NCBI RefSeq assembly: GCF_022662575.1
Contig: NZ_JALBFU010000002.1
Span: 186,001-250,000, forward strand
Reading direction: 5' to 3'
DNA: 64,000 nucleotides
Source: Luteimonas aquatica
GTDB lineage: Bacteria > Pseudomonadota > Gammaproteobacteria > Xanthomonadales > Xanthomonadaceae
Shown here: positions 33,535 to 44,900 of the stretch, in pieces
How positions within the stretch are numbered: the first letter of the stretch is position 1
How the letters are laid out: the number at the start of each line of letters is the position of its first letter
The notes under the pieces: model-generated
Database searches by the model: none
Told to the model about the DNA's origin: nothing
Seen by the model: the letters and a program-made list of their open reading frames with translations, nothing else
Position numbers and translations under genes: made by a program

Positions 33535-34452
33535 TCAGGGGGCCGCGAGGATGGCCCGCAGCCGCGGCACGGCGAATTCGAGAAAAAGCCTGGTCGTGGC
33601 GGGCATGCCGTGGCGCGCGGGCATCAGGGTGTAGGCGAAGGAGTCGGCGGGCTCCCAGCCGCTGGCGGGATCGAGGGCGTTGATGATCTTCCCGCTGTCG
33701 AGCATGTCCCTGCAGAGATAGCGCGGCAGGATCGCGATGCCGAACGACGCGGCGACCGCCGCCTGCAGCACCGACATGTTGTTGCAGATCAGGCTCGGCA
33801 GCTGATTCAAGGAGACGGTGTCGCCTCCTGGGCGCGAAAACGCCAAGGCATGGTCGCCATCCTGCAGGGTGAGCGCCATCAGGCCGAACCTAGACGCGTC
33901 CAGCGGATGCTTGAGTCCGGAAACCCTCTTCACCAGTCGAGGGCTTGCCGCCAGGATCATCGGCATCGCGCCGATGGGGCGCATCACCAGGCTGGAGTCG
34001 CCAAGCGGGCTGGAGGAGACGCGAAACGCGAGGTCGATGCGGTCGCTGATCAGATCCGTGTACTGGTCGGCGGCGTTGATGGCGATGCGCACGTGCGGAT
34101 AGGCGCGATGGAACGCCGAGACGACGGGAATCAACGCGTTCGCCGCGAAGGTGGCCGAGCAGGCGATGCGCAGGAGCCCTTGCGGCTCGTCGTTGATGTT
34201 GGCCGCGGCGCTGAACGCCTCTTGCGCGGCATGCGCCAGCACGCGCGCATGGGCGTACACCTGCTCGCCCGCATGCGTCAGCGAAATGCGCCGCGTGTTC
34301 CGCTGGAGCAGGCGAACCCCCATCCTGCGCTCGAGCTCCGAGATTCGCCGGCTCAGCTTGGAGCGCTGCAGGCCGAGGCTGCGCGCCGCGGCGGAGAAGC
34401 CGGACTGCTCGACGACCTCGACGAGAAGCACCAGGTCTTCCAGTCTTTTCAT
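33535..34452 (-). CDS. LysR-family transcriptional regulator
   Basis: 305 residues. The start MKRLEDLVLLVEVVEQSGFSAAARSLGLQRSKLSRRISELE is the winged helix; the recognition helix region differs from the neighbouring LysR, so they are not recent duplicates. The effector domain spans about 90-300 (GLLRIACSATFAANALIPVVSAF; VAASFGIAILPRYL). It lies at the edge of a 1.1-kb gene-free stretch, directed away from the giant repeat-protein gene. LysR regulators often control divergent genes, so it is a candidate regulator of the surface-protein pair. That is inference from position only. Confidence 0.9.
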   Translation of the reverse strand: MKRLEDLVLLVEVVEQSGFSAAARSLGLQRSKLSRRISELERRMGVRLLQRNTRRISLTHAGEQVYAHARVLAHAAQEAFSAAANINDEPQGLLRIACSATFAANALIPVVSAFHRAYPHVRIAINAADQYTDLISDRIDLAFRVSSSPLGDSSLVMRPIGAMPMILAASPRLVKRVSGLKHPLDASRFGLMALTLQDGDHALAFSRPGGDTVSLNQLPSLICNNMSVLQAAVAASFGIAILPRYLCRDMLDSGKIINALDPASGWEPADSFAYTLMPARHGMPATTRLFLEFAVPRLRAILAAP

Positions 34453-35531
34453 GCGGCCGCCAGGTATCCGGTTGTCGACGTCAGTATTGTCAAAAGCGCT
34501 GCCCGATGATGGAAGACGTCGCCGCAATGGCCAGTAGTGCATCGGAGCATGGCCGGCCATTGCCAGATGTTCCAGCGGCCAGTCGATGCGCCTGGATGAG
34601 GCTGGGCCGAACCTGCTTCCTGCACGCCGGCCTGGGTGGCTCAAATTTTTCGTAGCAGGCCGCCTACGGAAGCCGTTGTGTTCCATGAAGCCGACAAGGG
34701 TGGATCGTGTTGGCGATGGGCTGTCGATCCGCCGCGATCATACCAATGAAGCGGACGCCGCCAATCGACCGATCATATCTGTTTTAACGATAGGTGATAT
34801 CGGCTGGATTTTTCACTCGGATTCGCAGAGGCGGATCGTTATGGCCGCGTGTAAACGCGTTGCGGCGACGGCTGAAAACGATTGCGGACGATCTGTTTTA
34901 GACAAGTGTTAAGTGCTTGATGCGCCTTGGCATGAGGCGTGCCAGAGACCGTGCACGTCCGAGTAATGGACATGCATGAATGCCGCTGCCGGCGCATCGC
35001 TGTCCTGCAACGGAGGACAGTATGTTTCTGCTTCTGAGGATTCTTTTGATGTGGGCATCTGGATAGGCTGCGCCTCCGCGGTCGATGGAAGCATGTTCTG
35101 TCTCGGCGCATCGAAGGCGATCAGCTGTCGCGATCTCCTCCACCGAAGGATCGCTTTGCTGGGCCATGAGCCGTCGCGCCGCGGGAGCTTGTGGGCGTTT
35201 GCTGTTGGGGAAATCGCGCTGCGTATCCCTTGGGGAGCGATCTGGTTTCGATCGTTCGTCGTGATGCCCGGTCGGCGTGCTTCCCGAGGATGTTTCCCGA
35301 GGATGCCAGGACGCATGCGTGCATCCGAATCCATCCCGGTTTTCAAAGCATCAGATTCCTGATCAGGAAGATCGAAGACATGGGGCGGCCCGATCGTGCG
35401 CGATGGGGCAGGGGTCCACGAATTCGGCTGCATCCAGCTGCCGATCCGGTGATTCCGACGGTCGAGGGATGCCTCGCGCGAATGGCGCGATACGAAAGCA
35501 GTGCAACAGGGCGATTGAGGCGGGCGATCAT
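34453..35531. other. 1.1-kb gene-free region upstream of the giant repeat-protein gene
   Basis: No convincing coding frame in either direction; frames present have random-looking composition. GC content drops in 34,690-35,110. A hyphenated inverted repeat CCGATCATATC...GATATCGG (about 34769-34803) sits in an AT-rich patch and could be an operator. CCCGAGGATG occurs twice near 35284-35304, and a TGCATGCGT-type palindrome lies at about 35311. Space is ample for a long regulated leader of the 12-kb gene or for an undetected small RNA. Confidence 0.5.
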
Positions 35532-38500
35532 ATGGCGGGGATTCGGCGACACGGGAAAATTGCATCGGTCACACGCTCCGACGGCCTGCGCAAGCGGCGA
35601 TCGTGGCGCGGACTGGCTGGACTGCTGCTGGCCTTGTGCTGCGGCCCGGTCCTGGCGCTGGTCACCGGCGTCTGGACGGTCACCAGCGATACCAGTGCCA
35701 CCACCACGACCAGCGGGATCGCGGTGACCGTCAGCGGTTCCACCGGCAACGCGGCCGCCGACTACACCGGAGGCGCCACCTCAAGATTCAATACCACCAA
35801 CTACTGGACCGAACCCTACGGCGGCACGATCGCCGGAGCCAACTCGCTGCAAGTCAATCTGCCGTTCGGGTTCGTGCCGGGCCGCACGATCACCGTCAAC
35901 TTCAACAAGCCGGTCGACAACCCGGTCATGCATTTCGACAGGCTGGGTGGCGGTTCCGGCACGGGCCAAACTGCTTACGCGAACAGCTCGCGCTGGACGT
36001 TGAGCGGTTCCAACAGTTCGGGCGGCAGCGTCAGCCTGACGCGACTGGGCGGCAATGCGCAGTTCCTGGTCAACGGCAATGCGATCCAGCGCGACGTCGG
36101 CGCCAACAATGTGCGGATCGACGCCGCACAGCTCGAGTGCAACGCGGTCGCCAACGGCGCCACTGCGGGGACTGCATGCGGTTCGGTGCGCTTCAATGGC
36201 ACCGGCATCAGCAGCCTGACGTTTACCGTCGATCCGGTGGGCTACCTCGCGGTCGGTCCCGGGGCGACGGGCATCGGCGACGGCCTGGAGATCGGCTTCA
36301 GCTTCCTGGGCTCCAGCGTGGTCGTGCGCAAGCAGTCCATCGGCGGCACCGCCCTGTTCCCGTTCACCTTGGGCAACCTCACCGGCGCCAATCCCAGCCT
36401 CAATACCGCCAACGGCAATCCCGCCTCGTCCGCGAGCTTTCCGGTGACCGATCACAGCCAGGCGATCGTGATTACCGAAGGGCAGGTGGACAACTACGAA
36501 GTCACCAGCGCGACATGCGAGGACGCCACCGGCAACGGCGTGCCGTCCACGCTGGACAGCAATACGCAGCGGCTGACCATCGCATCGGCAGACTACGGCA
36601 CCAACCAGGCCATCACCTGCACTTTCGTCAATACCGGGCAGGCGAACCTGCACTTGCGCAAGCAACTGCCCGACGGCCGCTACGTGCCGGCCGACCAGTT
36701 CGCCCTGACCATTACCGGTCCGGGCGGATCGTCGGTGACCACGACCGGCTCCGGCAGCACCGCCGACGGCGTGGTGACGGTGAGTCCGGCGCCCGCCGGC
36801 ACCAGTTTCACCTTCAGCGAAACCGGGGCCAACGGCGCGGACCTGGCCCACTACGACACCACGTACAGCTGCAGCGTCAGTAGTGGCAGCAGCGGGGCCG
36901 GGAATGGAGACGGAGGTGGCGGTGCAGGAAGTGGCCGGATCGCCGGCGGCGGCAACCGTGGTGCGGCGCCGACGGTGATCGGCGACACCAGCGGTAACGG
37001 CACCAGTTTCAGCCTGATACCGGAAGCCGGCGAAACCATCGATTGCACCTTCATCAATCAGCGCCACGTCGAGATCGATGCGGTCGATGACGATTACAGC
37101 GGCACGCCGGTCAACGGCGCCAATGGCGGCAACCTGCCGACGGTATTGGGCAACGACACGCTCAACGGGCAGCCGGTCGATCCCGCGGAGATCGCACTGA
37201 CGCCCGGGACGGCGCCCACGCCGGCGCAGGGCAGCATCACGATGAACCCGGATGGCACGATCACGGTCGCGCCGGGCACCACCGCGGGGACGTACACCTA
37301 TCCCTACACCATCTGCGACGACAACAACGCGAGCAATTGCGACACCGCGACGGCGACGATCGTGGTGGAGGCGCCGCCGATCGACGCGGTGGACGACAAC
37401 TACAGCGCCACGCCGGTCAACGGCGGCTCTGGCGGCAATCTGCCGACGGTACTGAACAACGACACGCTCAATGGCACGCAGGTCGATCCGGCCGACGTCA
37501 CCCTGACGCCGGGAACGGCACCGGCGCCGGCCGCGGGCAGCATCACGATGAACCCCGACGGCACCATCACCGTCGCGCCGGGCACCACCGCGGGAACGTA
37601 CACCTACCCGTACACGATTTGCGAGAAAACCAATCCGGATAACTGCGACACCGCCACGGCGACGATCGTGGTCGCGCCGCCGGTGATCGACGCGGTCGAC
37701 GACAACTACAGCAGCACGCCGGTCAACGGTGCCAATGGCGGCAACCTGCCGACGGTGCTGGGCAACGACACGCTCAATGGCGCGCAGGTCGATCCGGCCG
37801 ACGTCAATCTGAGTCCGGGCGCGGCGCCGACGCCGGCCGCCGGCAGCATCACCATGAACCCCGACGGCACGATCACGGTCGCGCCGGGCACCACCGCAGG
37901 CACGTACACCTATCCCTACACGATCTGCGAGAAGACCAATCCGGACAACTGCGACACCGCGACGGCGACGATCGTGGTCGTGGCGCCGCCGATCAATGCG
38001 GTGGACGACAACTACAGCAGCACGCCGGTCAACGGTGCCGACGGCGGCACCTTGCCGACGGTGCTGGGCAACGACACGCTCAACGGCCCGCCGGTCGATC
38101 CGGCCGACGTCACGCTGACGCCGGGCCCGCAGGCGACGCCGCCGGCCGCGAGCAGATCCGTCGACCCCGTAGGCTCGAACACGTTGGAGCGGGGCACGAC
38201 CTCAGGCAGGTCCACCTATCCCTACACGATCTGCGAGAAGACCACTCCGGACAACTGCGACACCGCGACGGCGACGATCGTGGTCGTGGCGCCGCCGATC
38301 AATGCGGTGGACGACAACTACAGCAGCACGCCGGTCAACGGTGCCGACGGCGGCAACTTGCCGACGGTGCTGGGCAACGACACGCTCAACGGCCAGCCGG
38401 TCGATCCGGCCGACGTCACCCTGACCCCGGGAACCCTGGATACGACGCCGGCCCAGGGCGGCATCACGATGAATCCGGACGGCACGATCACCGTCGCCCC

Positions 38501-41500
38501 GGGCACGACCGCAGGCACGTACCACTACACCTACACGATCTGCGAGAAGGCCAACCCGGACAACTGCGACACGGCCACGGCGACGATCGTGGTCGCCCCG
38601 CCGCTGATCGACGCGGTTGACGACAACTACAGCGGCACGCCGGTCAACGGTGGCAATGGCGGCAACCTGCCGACCGTGCTGGCCAACGACACGCTCAACG
38701 GCGCGCAGGTCGATCCGGCCGACGTCAATCTGACCCCGGGCACGGCGCCGACGCCGGCCGCGGGCAGCATCACCATGAATCCGGACGGCACGATCACGGT
38801 CGCGCCGGGCACCACCGCGGGAACGTACACCTACCCGTACACGATCTGCGAGAAGACCAATCCGGACAACTGCGACACCGCCACGGCGACGATCGTGGTG
38901 GAGGCGCCGCCGATCGACGCGGTGGACGACAACTACAGCGCCACGCCGGTCAACGGCGCCGACGGCGGCAACCTGCCGACGGTGCTGGGCAACGACACGC
39001 TCAATGGCCAGCCGGTCGATCCGGCCGACGTCACCCTGACGCCGGGCACGGCGCCGACGCCGACCGCGGGCAGCATCACCATGAATCCCGACGGCACGAT
39101 CACGGTCGCGCCCGGCACGACGGCAGGAACGTACACCTACCCGTACACGATCTGCGAGAAGACCAATCCGGACAACTGCGACACCGCGACGGCGACGATC
39201 GTAGTCGCCCCGCCGGTGATCGACGCGGTCGACGACAACTACAGCAGCACGCCGGTCCACGGTGCCAATGGCGGCAATCTGCCGACGGGATTGGGCAACG
39301 ACACGCTCAACGGCCAGCCGGTCGCGGCGGCCGGAGTACCCCTGACCCCGGGCACGGCACCGACGCCGGCCGCGGGCCGCATCACCATGAACCCCGACGG
39401 CACGATCACGGTCGCGCCGGGCACCACCGCGGGAACGTACACCTACCCGTACACGATCTGCGAGAAGAGCAATCCGGACAACTGCGACACCGCGACGGCG
39501 ACGATCGTAGTCGCCCCGCCGGTGATCGACGCGGTCGACGACAACTACAGCAGCACGCCGGTCAACGGTGCCAATGGCGGCAATCTGCCGACGGTATTGG
39601 GCAACGACACGCTCAACGGCCAGCCGGTCGCTGCGGCCGACGTCACTCTGACCCCAGGCACGGCGCCGGCACCGGCCGCGGGCAGCATCACCATGAATCC
39701 CGACGGCACGATCACGGTCGCGCCCGGCACCACCGCGGGCACGTACCACTACACCTACACGATCTGCGAGAAGCCCAACCCGGACAACTGCGACACCGCC
39801 ACGGCGACGATCGTTGTGGCGGCGCCGCCGATCGACGCGGTGGACGACAACTACAGCAGCACGCCGGTCAACGGTGCCAAGGGCGGCAATCTGCCGACGG
39901 TATTGGGCAACGACACGCTCAACGGCCAGCCGGTCGCTGCGGCCGACGTCACCCTGACCCCGGGCACGGCACCGACGCCGGCCGCGGGCAGCATCACCAT
40001 GAACCCCGACGGCACGATCACGGTCGCGCCCGGCACCACCGCGGGCACGTACCACTACACCTACACGATCTGCGAGAAGGCCAACCCGGACAACTGCGAC
40101 ACCGCCACGGCAACGATCGTGGTCGCGCCGCCGCAGATCGATGCGGTCGACGACGACTACAGCGCCACGCCGGTCAGCGGCGCCAACGGCGGCAACCTGC
40201 CGACCGTGCTGGCCAACGACACGCTCAACGGCCAGCCGGTCGCTGCGGCCGACGTCAATCTGACCCCAGGCACGGCGCCGGCACCGGCCGCGGGCAGCAT
40301 CACCATGAATCCGGACGGCACGATCACGGTCGCGCCTGGCACCACCGCGGGAACGTACACCTATTCGTACACGATCTGCGAGAAGCTCAATCCGGACAAC
40401 TGCGACACCGCGACGGCGACGATCGTGGTCGCGCCGCCGGCGATCGATGCGGTCGACGACACCTATGGCTCCGTCAGCGGCACGACGGGCAATCCGAACG
40501 TGGGCAACGCCTACGCCAACGACACCCTGAACGGCCAGGTGGTCGATCCGGCCGACATCACCGGTCGGGTGGTGACGCCGGCCACGCCGATCAATGGCGG
40601 CCCGGTGCCGGAGCTGGATCCGGCCACGGGCGTGGTTCGCGTGCCGCCGGGCACGCCTGCGGGGACGTACACGATCGTGTACGAAATCTGCGAAAAGACC
40701 AATCCGGACAACTGCGACACGGCCACGATCACCGTCCCGGTGGATGCCGCGCCGATCGACGCAGTCGACGACAACTACAGCGCCACGCCGGTCAACGGCG
40801 CCGACGGCGGCAGCCTGCCGACCGTGCTGGGCAATGACACGCTCAACGGCCAGCCGGTCGTTCCGGCCGCCGTCACCCTGACGCCGGGCACGGCGCCGCC
40901 GCCGGTCACGGGCAGCATCACCCTGAACCCCGACGGCACGATCACGGTCGCGCCCGGCACCACCGCGGGGACGTACACCTATCCGTACACGATCTGCGAG
41001 AAGCTCAATCCGGACACCTGCGACACCGCCCCGGCGACGATCGGGGGCGCGCCGCCGGCGATCGATGCGGTCGACGACTACTACAGCGCCACGCCGGTCA
41101 AGGGCGCCCACGGCGGCAACCTGCCGACGGTGCTGGGCAATGACACGCTCAACGGCCAGCCGGTCGTTCCGGCCGACGTCACCCTGACGCCGGGCACGGC
41201 GCCGACGCCGGTCACGGGCAGCATCACCATGAACCCCGACGGCACGATCACGGTCGCGCCCGGCCCCACCGCGGGGACGTACACCTCTCCGTACACGATC
41301 TGCGAGAAGCGCAATCCGGACAACTGCGACACCGCCACGGCGACGATCGTGGTCGCGCCGCCGGCGATCGATGCGGTCGACGACGACTACAGCGCCACGC
41401 CGGTCACCGGCGCCGACGGCGGCAGCCTGCCGACGGTGCTGGGCAATGACACGCTCACCGGCCAGCCGGTCGTTCCGGCCGCCGTCACCCTGACGCCGGG

Positions 41501-41909
41501 CACGGCGCCGACGCCGGTCACGGGCAGCATCACCATGAACCCCGACGGCACGATCACGGTCGCGCCCGGCACCACCGCGGGGACGTACACCTATCCGTAC
41601 ACGATCTGCGAGAAGCTCAATCCGGACAACTGCGACACCGCCACGGCGACGATCGTGGTCGCGCCGCCGGCGATCGATGCGGTCGACGACGACTACAGCG
41701 CCACGCCGGTCAATGGCGCCAACGGCGGCAACCTGCCGACGGTGCTGGGCAATGACACGCTCAACGGCCAGCCGGTCGTTCCGGCCGACGGCGCCCTGAC
41801 CCCGCGGACGGCGCCGGCACCGGCCGCGGGCCGCATCACCATGAATCCGGACGGCACCATCACGATTGCGCCGGGCACGACCGCGGGGACGTACACCTAC
41901 GCGTACTAG
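35532..41909 (+). CDS. Giant exported tandem-repeat surface protein, part 1 (ends at in-frame TAG)
   Basis: The reading frame starts at the ATG at 35532 (GAGG about 15 bases upstream). A basic N-region and hydrophobic core (GLAGLLLALCCGPVLA) form the signal peptide. Residues about 45-370 are an unrecognised beta-rich domain with a possible pseudopilin-like TFTVDPVGYLAVG segment. About 370-510 contain SpaA-like fragments (LHLRKQLPDGRYVPADQFALTITG). From residue 515 on come 102-residue modules of a cadherin/Ig-like (tandem-95) type. The typical core is NDTLNG, GSITMNPDGTITVAPGTTAGTY and YTICEK-x3-DNCDTATATIVV, each with two cysteines. At codon 2126 an ACG of the repeat consensus is TAG. The same frame then continues intact for nearly 2,000 codons, so this is one gene with a stop rather than a natural end. 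Confidence 0.8.
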   Translation: MAGIRRHGKIASVTRSDGLRKRRSWRGLAGLLLALCCGPVLALVTGVWTVTSDTSATTTTSGIAVTVSGSTGNAAADYTGGATSRFNTTNYWTEPYGGTIAGANSLQVNLPFGFVPGRTITVNFNKPVDNPVMHFDRLGGGSGTGQTAYANSSRWTLSGSNSSGGSVSLTRLGGNAQFLVNGNAIQRDVGANNVRIDAAQLECNAVANGATAGTACGSVRFNGTGISSLTFTVDPVGYLAVGPGATGIGDGLEIGFSFLGSSVVVRKQSIGGTALFPFTLGNLTGANPSLNTANGNPASSASFPVTDHSQAIVITEGQVDNYEVTSATCEDATGNGVPSTLDSNTQRLTIASADYGTNQAITCTFVNTGQANLHLRKQLPDGRYVPADQFALTITGPGGSSVTTTGSGSTADGVVTVSPAPAGTSFTFSETGANGADLAHYDTTYSCSVSSGSSGAGNGDGGGGAGSGRIAGGGNRGAAPTVIGDTSGNGTSFSLIPEAGETIDCTFINQRHVEIDAVDDDYSGTPVNGANGGNLPTVLGNDTLNGQPVDPAEIALTPGTAPTPAQGSITMNPDGTITVAPGTTAGTYTYPYTICDDNNASNCDTATATIVVEAPPIDAVDDNYSATPVNGGSGGNLPTVLNNDTLNGTQVDPADVTLTPGTAPAPAAGSITMNPDGTITVAPGTTAGTYTYPYTICEKTNPDNCDTATATIVVAPPVIDAVDDNYSSTPVNGANGGNLPTVLGNDTLNGAQVDPADVNLSPGAAPTPAAGSITMNPDGTITVAPGTTAGTYTYPYTICEKTNPDNCDTATATIVVVAPPINAVDDNYSSTPVNGADGGTLPTVLGNDTLNGPPVDPADVTLTPGPQATPPAASRSVDPVGSNTLERGTTSGRSTYPYTICEKTTPDNCDTATATIVVVAPPINAVDDNYSSTPVNGADGGNLPTVLGNDTLNGQPVDPADVTLTPGTLDTTPAQGGITMNPDGTITVAPGTTAGTYHYTYTICEKANPDNCDTATATIVVAPPLIDAVDDNYSGTPVNGGNGGNLPTVLANDTLNGAQVDPADVNLTPGTAPTPAAGSITMNPDGTITVAPGTTAGTYTYPYTICEKTNPDNCDTATATIVVEAPPIDAVDDNYSATPVNGADGGNLPTVLGNDTLNGQPVDPADVTLTPGTAPTPTAGSITMNPDGTITVAPGTTAGTYTYPYTICEKTNPDNCDTATATIVVAPPVIDAVDDNYSSTPVHGANGGNLPTGLGNDTLNGQPVAAAGVPLTPGTAPTPAAGRITMNPDGTITVAPGTTAGTYTYPYTICEKSNPDNCDTATATIVVAPPVIDAVDDNYSSTPVNGANGGNLPTVLGNDTLNGQPVAAADVTLTPGTAPAPAAGSITMNPDGTITVAPGTTAGTYHYTYTICEKPNPDNCDTATATIVVAAPPIDAVDDNYSSTPVNGAKGGNLPTVLGNDTLNGQPVAAADVTLTPGTAPTPAAGSITMNPDGTITVAPGTTAGTYHYTYTICEKANPDNCDTATATIVVAPPQIDAVDDDYSATPVSGANGGNLPTVLANDTLNGQPVAAADVNLTPGTAPAPAAGSITMNPDGTITVAPGTTAGTYTYSYTICEKLNPDNCDTATATIVVAPPAIDAVDDTYGSVSGTTGNPNVGNAYANDTLNGQVVDPADITGRVVTPATPINGGPVPELDPATGVVRVPPGTPAGTYTIVYEICEKTNPDNCDTATITVPVDAAPIDAVDDNYSATPVNGADGGSLPTVLGNDTLNGQPVVPAAVTLTPGTAPPPVTGSITLNPDGTITVAPGTTAGTYTYPYTICEKLNPDTCDTAPATIGGAPPAIDAVDDYYSATPVKGAHGGNLPTVLGNDTLNGQPVVPADVTLTPGTAPTPVTGSITMNPDGTITVAPGPTAGTYTSPYTICEKRNPDNCDTATATIVVAPPAIDAVDDDYSATPVTGADGGSLPTVLGNDTLTGQPVVPAAVTLTPGTAPTPVTGSITMNPDGTITVAPGTTAGTYTYPYTICEKLNPDNCDTATATIVVAPPAIDAVDDDYSATPVNGANGGNLPTVLGNDTLNGQPVVPADGALTPRTAPAPAAGRITMNPDGTITIAPGTTAGTYTYAY

Positions 41910-44900
41910 ATCTGCGATAAGATCAATCCGGACAACTGCGACACCGCCACGGCGACGTTCGTGGTCGCGCCGCCGGCGATCGAGGCGGTCGACGACGACT
42001 ACAGCGCCACGCCGGTCAAGGGCGCCAACGGCGGCAACCTGCCGACGGTGCTGGGCAATGACACGCTCAACGGCCAGCCGGTCGTTCCGGCCGACGTCGC
42101 CCTGACCCCGGGGACGGCGCCGGCACCGGCCGCGGGCAGCATCACCATGAATCCGGACGGCACCATCTCGGTCGCGCCTGGCACCACGGCGGGAACGTAC
42201 ACCTACCCGAACACGATCTGCGAGAAGACCAATCCGGACAAGTGCGACACCGCCACGGCAACGATCGTGGTCGCGCCGCCGCAGATCGATGCGGTCGACG
42301 ACGACTACAGCGCCACGCGGTTCAATGGCGCCAACGGCGGCAACCGGCCGACGGTGCTGGGCAATCACACGCTCAACGGCCAGCCGGTCGGTCCGGCCGA
42401 CGTCGCCCTGACCCCGGGGACGGCGCCGGCACCGGCCGCGGGCAGCATCACCATGAATCCGGACGGCACCATCACGGTCGCGCCTGGCACCACCGCGGGA
42501 ACGTACACCTACCCGTACACGATCTGCGAGAAGACCAATCCGGACAATTGCGACACCGCCACGGCAACGATCGTGGTCGCGCCGCCGCAGATCGATGCGG
42601 TCGACGACAACTACAGCGCCACGCCGGTCAACGGCGGCTCCGGCGGCAACCTGCCGACCGTGCTGGGCAACGACACGCTCAACGGTCAGCCGGTCGTTCC
42701 GGCCGACGTCACTCTGACGCCGGGCACGGCGCCGACGCCAGCCGCGGGCAGCATCACGATGAACCCCGACGGCACGATCACGATTGCGCCGGGCACGACC
42801 GCGGGGACGTACACCTATCCGTACACGATCTGCGAGAAGGCCAACCCCGACAACTGCGATACCGCCACGGCGACAATCGTGGTCGCGCCGCCGCAGATCG
42901 ATGCGACCGACGACGACTACAGCGCCACGCCGGTCAGCGGCGCCAACGGCGGCAATCTGCCGACGGTGCTGGGCAACGACACGCTCAACGGCCAGTCGGT
43001 CGATCCGGCCGACGTCGCCCTGACGCCGGGCGCGCTGGATACCACGCCCGCCCAGGGCGGCTTCACAATGAACCCCGACGGCACGATCACGGTGGCGCCC
43101 GGCACCACCGCGGGCACGTACCACTACACCTACACGATCTGCGAGAAGGCCCACCCGGACAACTGCGTCACCGCCTCGGCAACGATCGTGGTCGCGCCGC
43201 CGCAGATCGATGCGCTCGACGACGACTACAGCGCCACGCCGGTCAGCGGCGCCCACGGCGGCAATCTGCCGACGGTGCTGGGCAACGACACGCTCAACGG
43301 CCAGTCGGTCGATCCGGCCGACGTCGCCCTGACGCCGGGCGCGCTGGATACCACGCCCGCCCAGGGCGGCATCACCATGAACCCCGACGGCACGATCACG
43401 GTCGCGCCCGGCACCACCGCGGGCACGTACCACTACACCTACACGATCTGCGAGAAGGCCAACCCGGACAACTGCGACACCGCCACGGCAACGATCGTGG
43501 TCGCGCCGCCGCAGATCGATGCGGTCGACGACGACTACAGCGCCACGCCGGTCAGCGGCGCCAACGGCGGCAACCTGCCGACGGTGCTGGGCAACGACAC
43601 GCTCAACGGCCAGCCGGTCGTCCCAGCCGACGTCGCCCTGACGCCGGGCGCGCTGGATACCACGCCCGCCCAGGGCGGCATCACCATGAACCCCGACGGC
43701 ACGAGCACGATTGCGCCGGGCACCGCCGCGGGCACGTACCACTACACCTACACGATCTGTGAGAAGGCCAACCCGGACAACTGCGACACCGCCACGGCGA
43801 CGATCGTCGTCGATTCGACGCCGATCGTCGCGGTCGACGCCAGCGCGGCCACGGCGCAGAACACGCCGTTGGCGAACTCCGTGCTCGGAAACGACACGCT
43901 CAACGGCCAGCCGGTCGTCCCAGCCGACGTCGCCCTGACGCCGGGCGCGCTGGATACCACGCCCGCCCAGGGAGGCATCACCATGAACCCCGACGGCACG
44001 ATCACGATTGCGCCGGGCACCACCGCGGGCACGTACCACTACACCTACACGATCTGTGAGAAGGCCAACCCGGACAACTGCGACACCGCCACGGCAACGA
44101 TCGTGGTCGCGCCGCCGCAGATCGATGCGGTCGACGACGACTACAGCGCCACGCCGGTCAGCGGCGCCAACGGCGGCAACCTGCCGACGGTGCTGGGCAA
44201 CGACACGCTCAACGGCCAGCCGGTCGTCCCAGCCGACGTCGCCCTGACGCCGGGCGCGCTGGATACCACGCCCGCCCAGGGAGGCATCACCATGAACCCC
44301 GACGGCACGATCACGATTGCGCCGGGCACCACCGCGGGCACGTACCACTACACCTACACGATCTGTGAGAAGGCCAACCCGGACAACTGCGACACCGCCA
44401 CGGCGACGATCGTCGTCGATTCGACGCCGATCGTCGCGGTCGACGACAGCGCGGCCACGCCGCAGAACACGCCGGTGGCGATCTCCGTGCTCGGAAACGA
44501 CACGCTCAACGGCGTGCCCGTGTCGCCTTCGACGGTGACCGTCACCCAGACCACGCCGCCGGCTAACGGCACGATCACCGTCAACGACGACGGCACGATC
44601 ACCTACACGCCGAAGCCGGGGTTCTCGGGCACCGACACGTTCACCTACACCATCTGCGAGAACCAGAACCCGAACAATTGCGACACGGCCACGGTGACCG
44701 TGACGGTCCAGCCGAACACGGTGACGGCCACCGACGACGCCGCAACGACCACGCCGTCCACCCCGGTCGCCACGAACGTCCTGGACAACGACAGCAGCAC
44801 CGGCGCGCCGCTGGATCCGGCGTCCGTGACGATCACCGGCCAGCCCAGGAACGGAACGGTGGGCTGCGACGATGCGGGCCACTGCACCTACACGCCGAAC

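Noticed and set aside
34909-35565. 218-codon minus-strand frame in the gene-free region
   Set aside because: Composition is random (Pro/Ser/Arg-rich, no hydrophobic core or motif), no ribosome-binding site, and it overlaps the start of the giant gene.
38120-38215. Variable repeat of a diversity-generating retroelement
   Set aside because: Substitutions affect all four bases rather than template adenines, and no reverse transcriptase or template repeat is seen.
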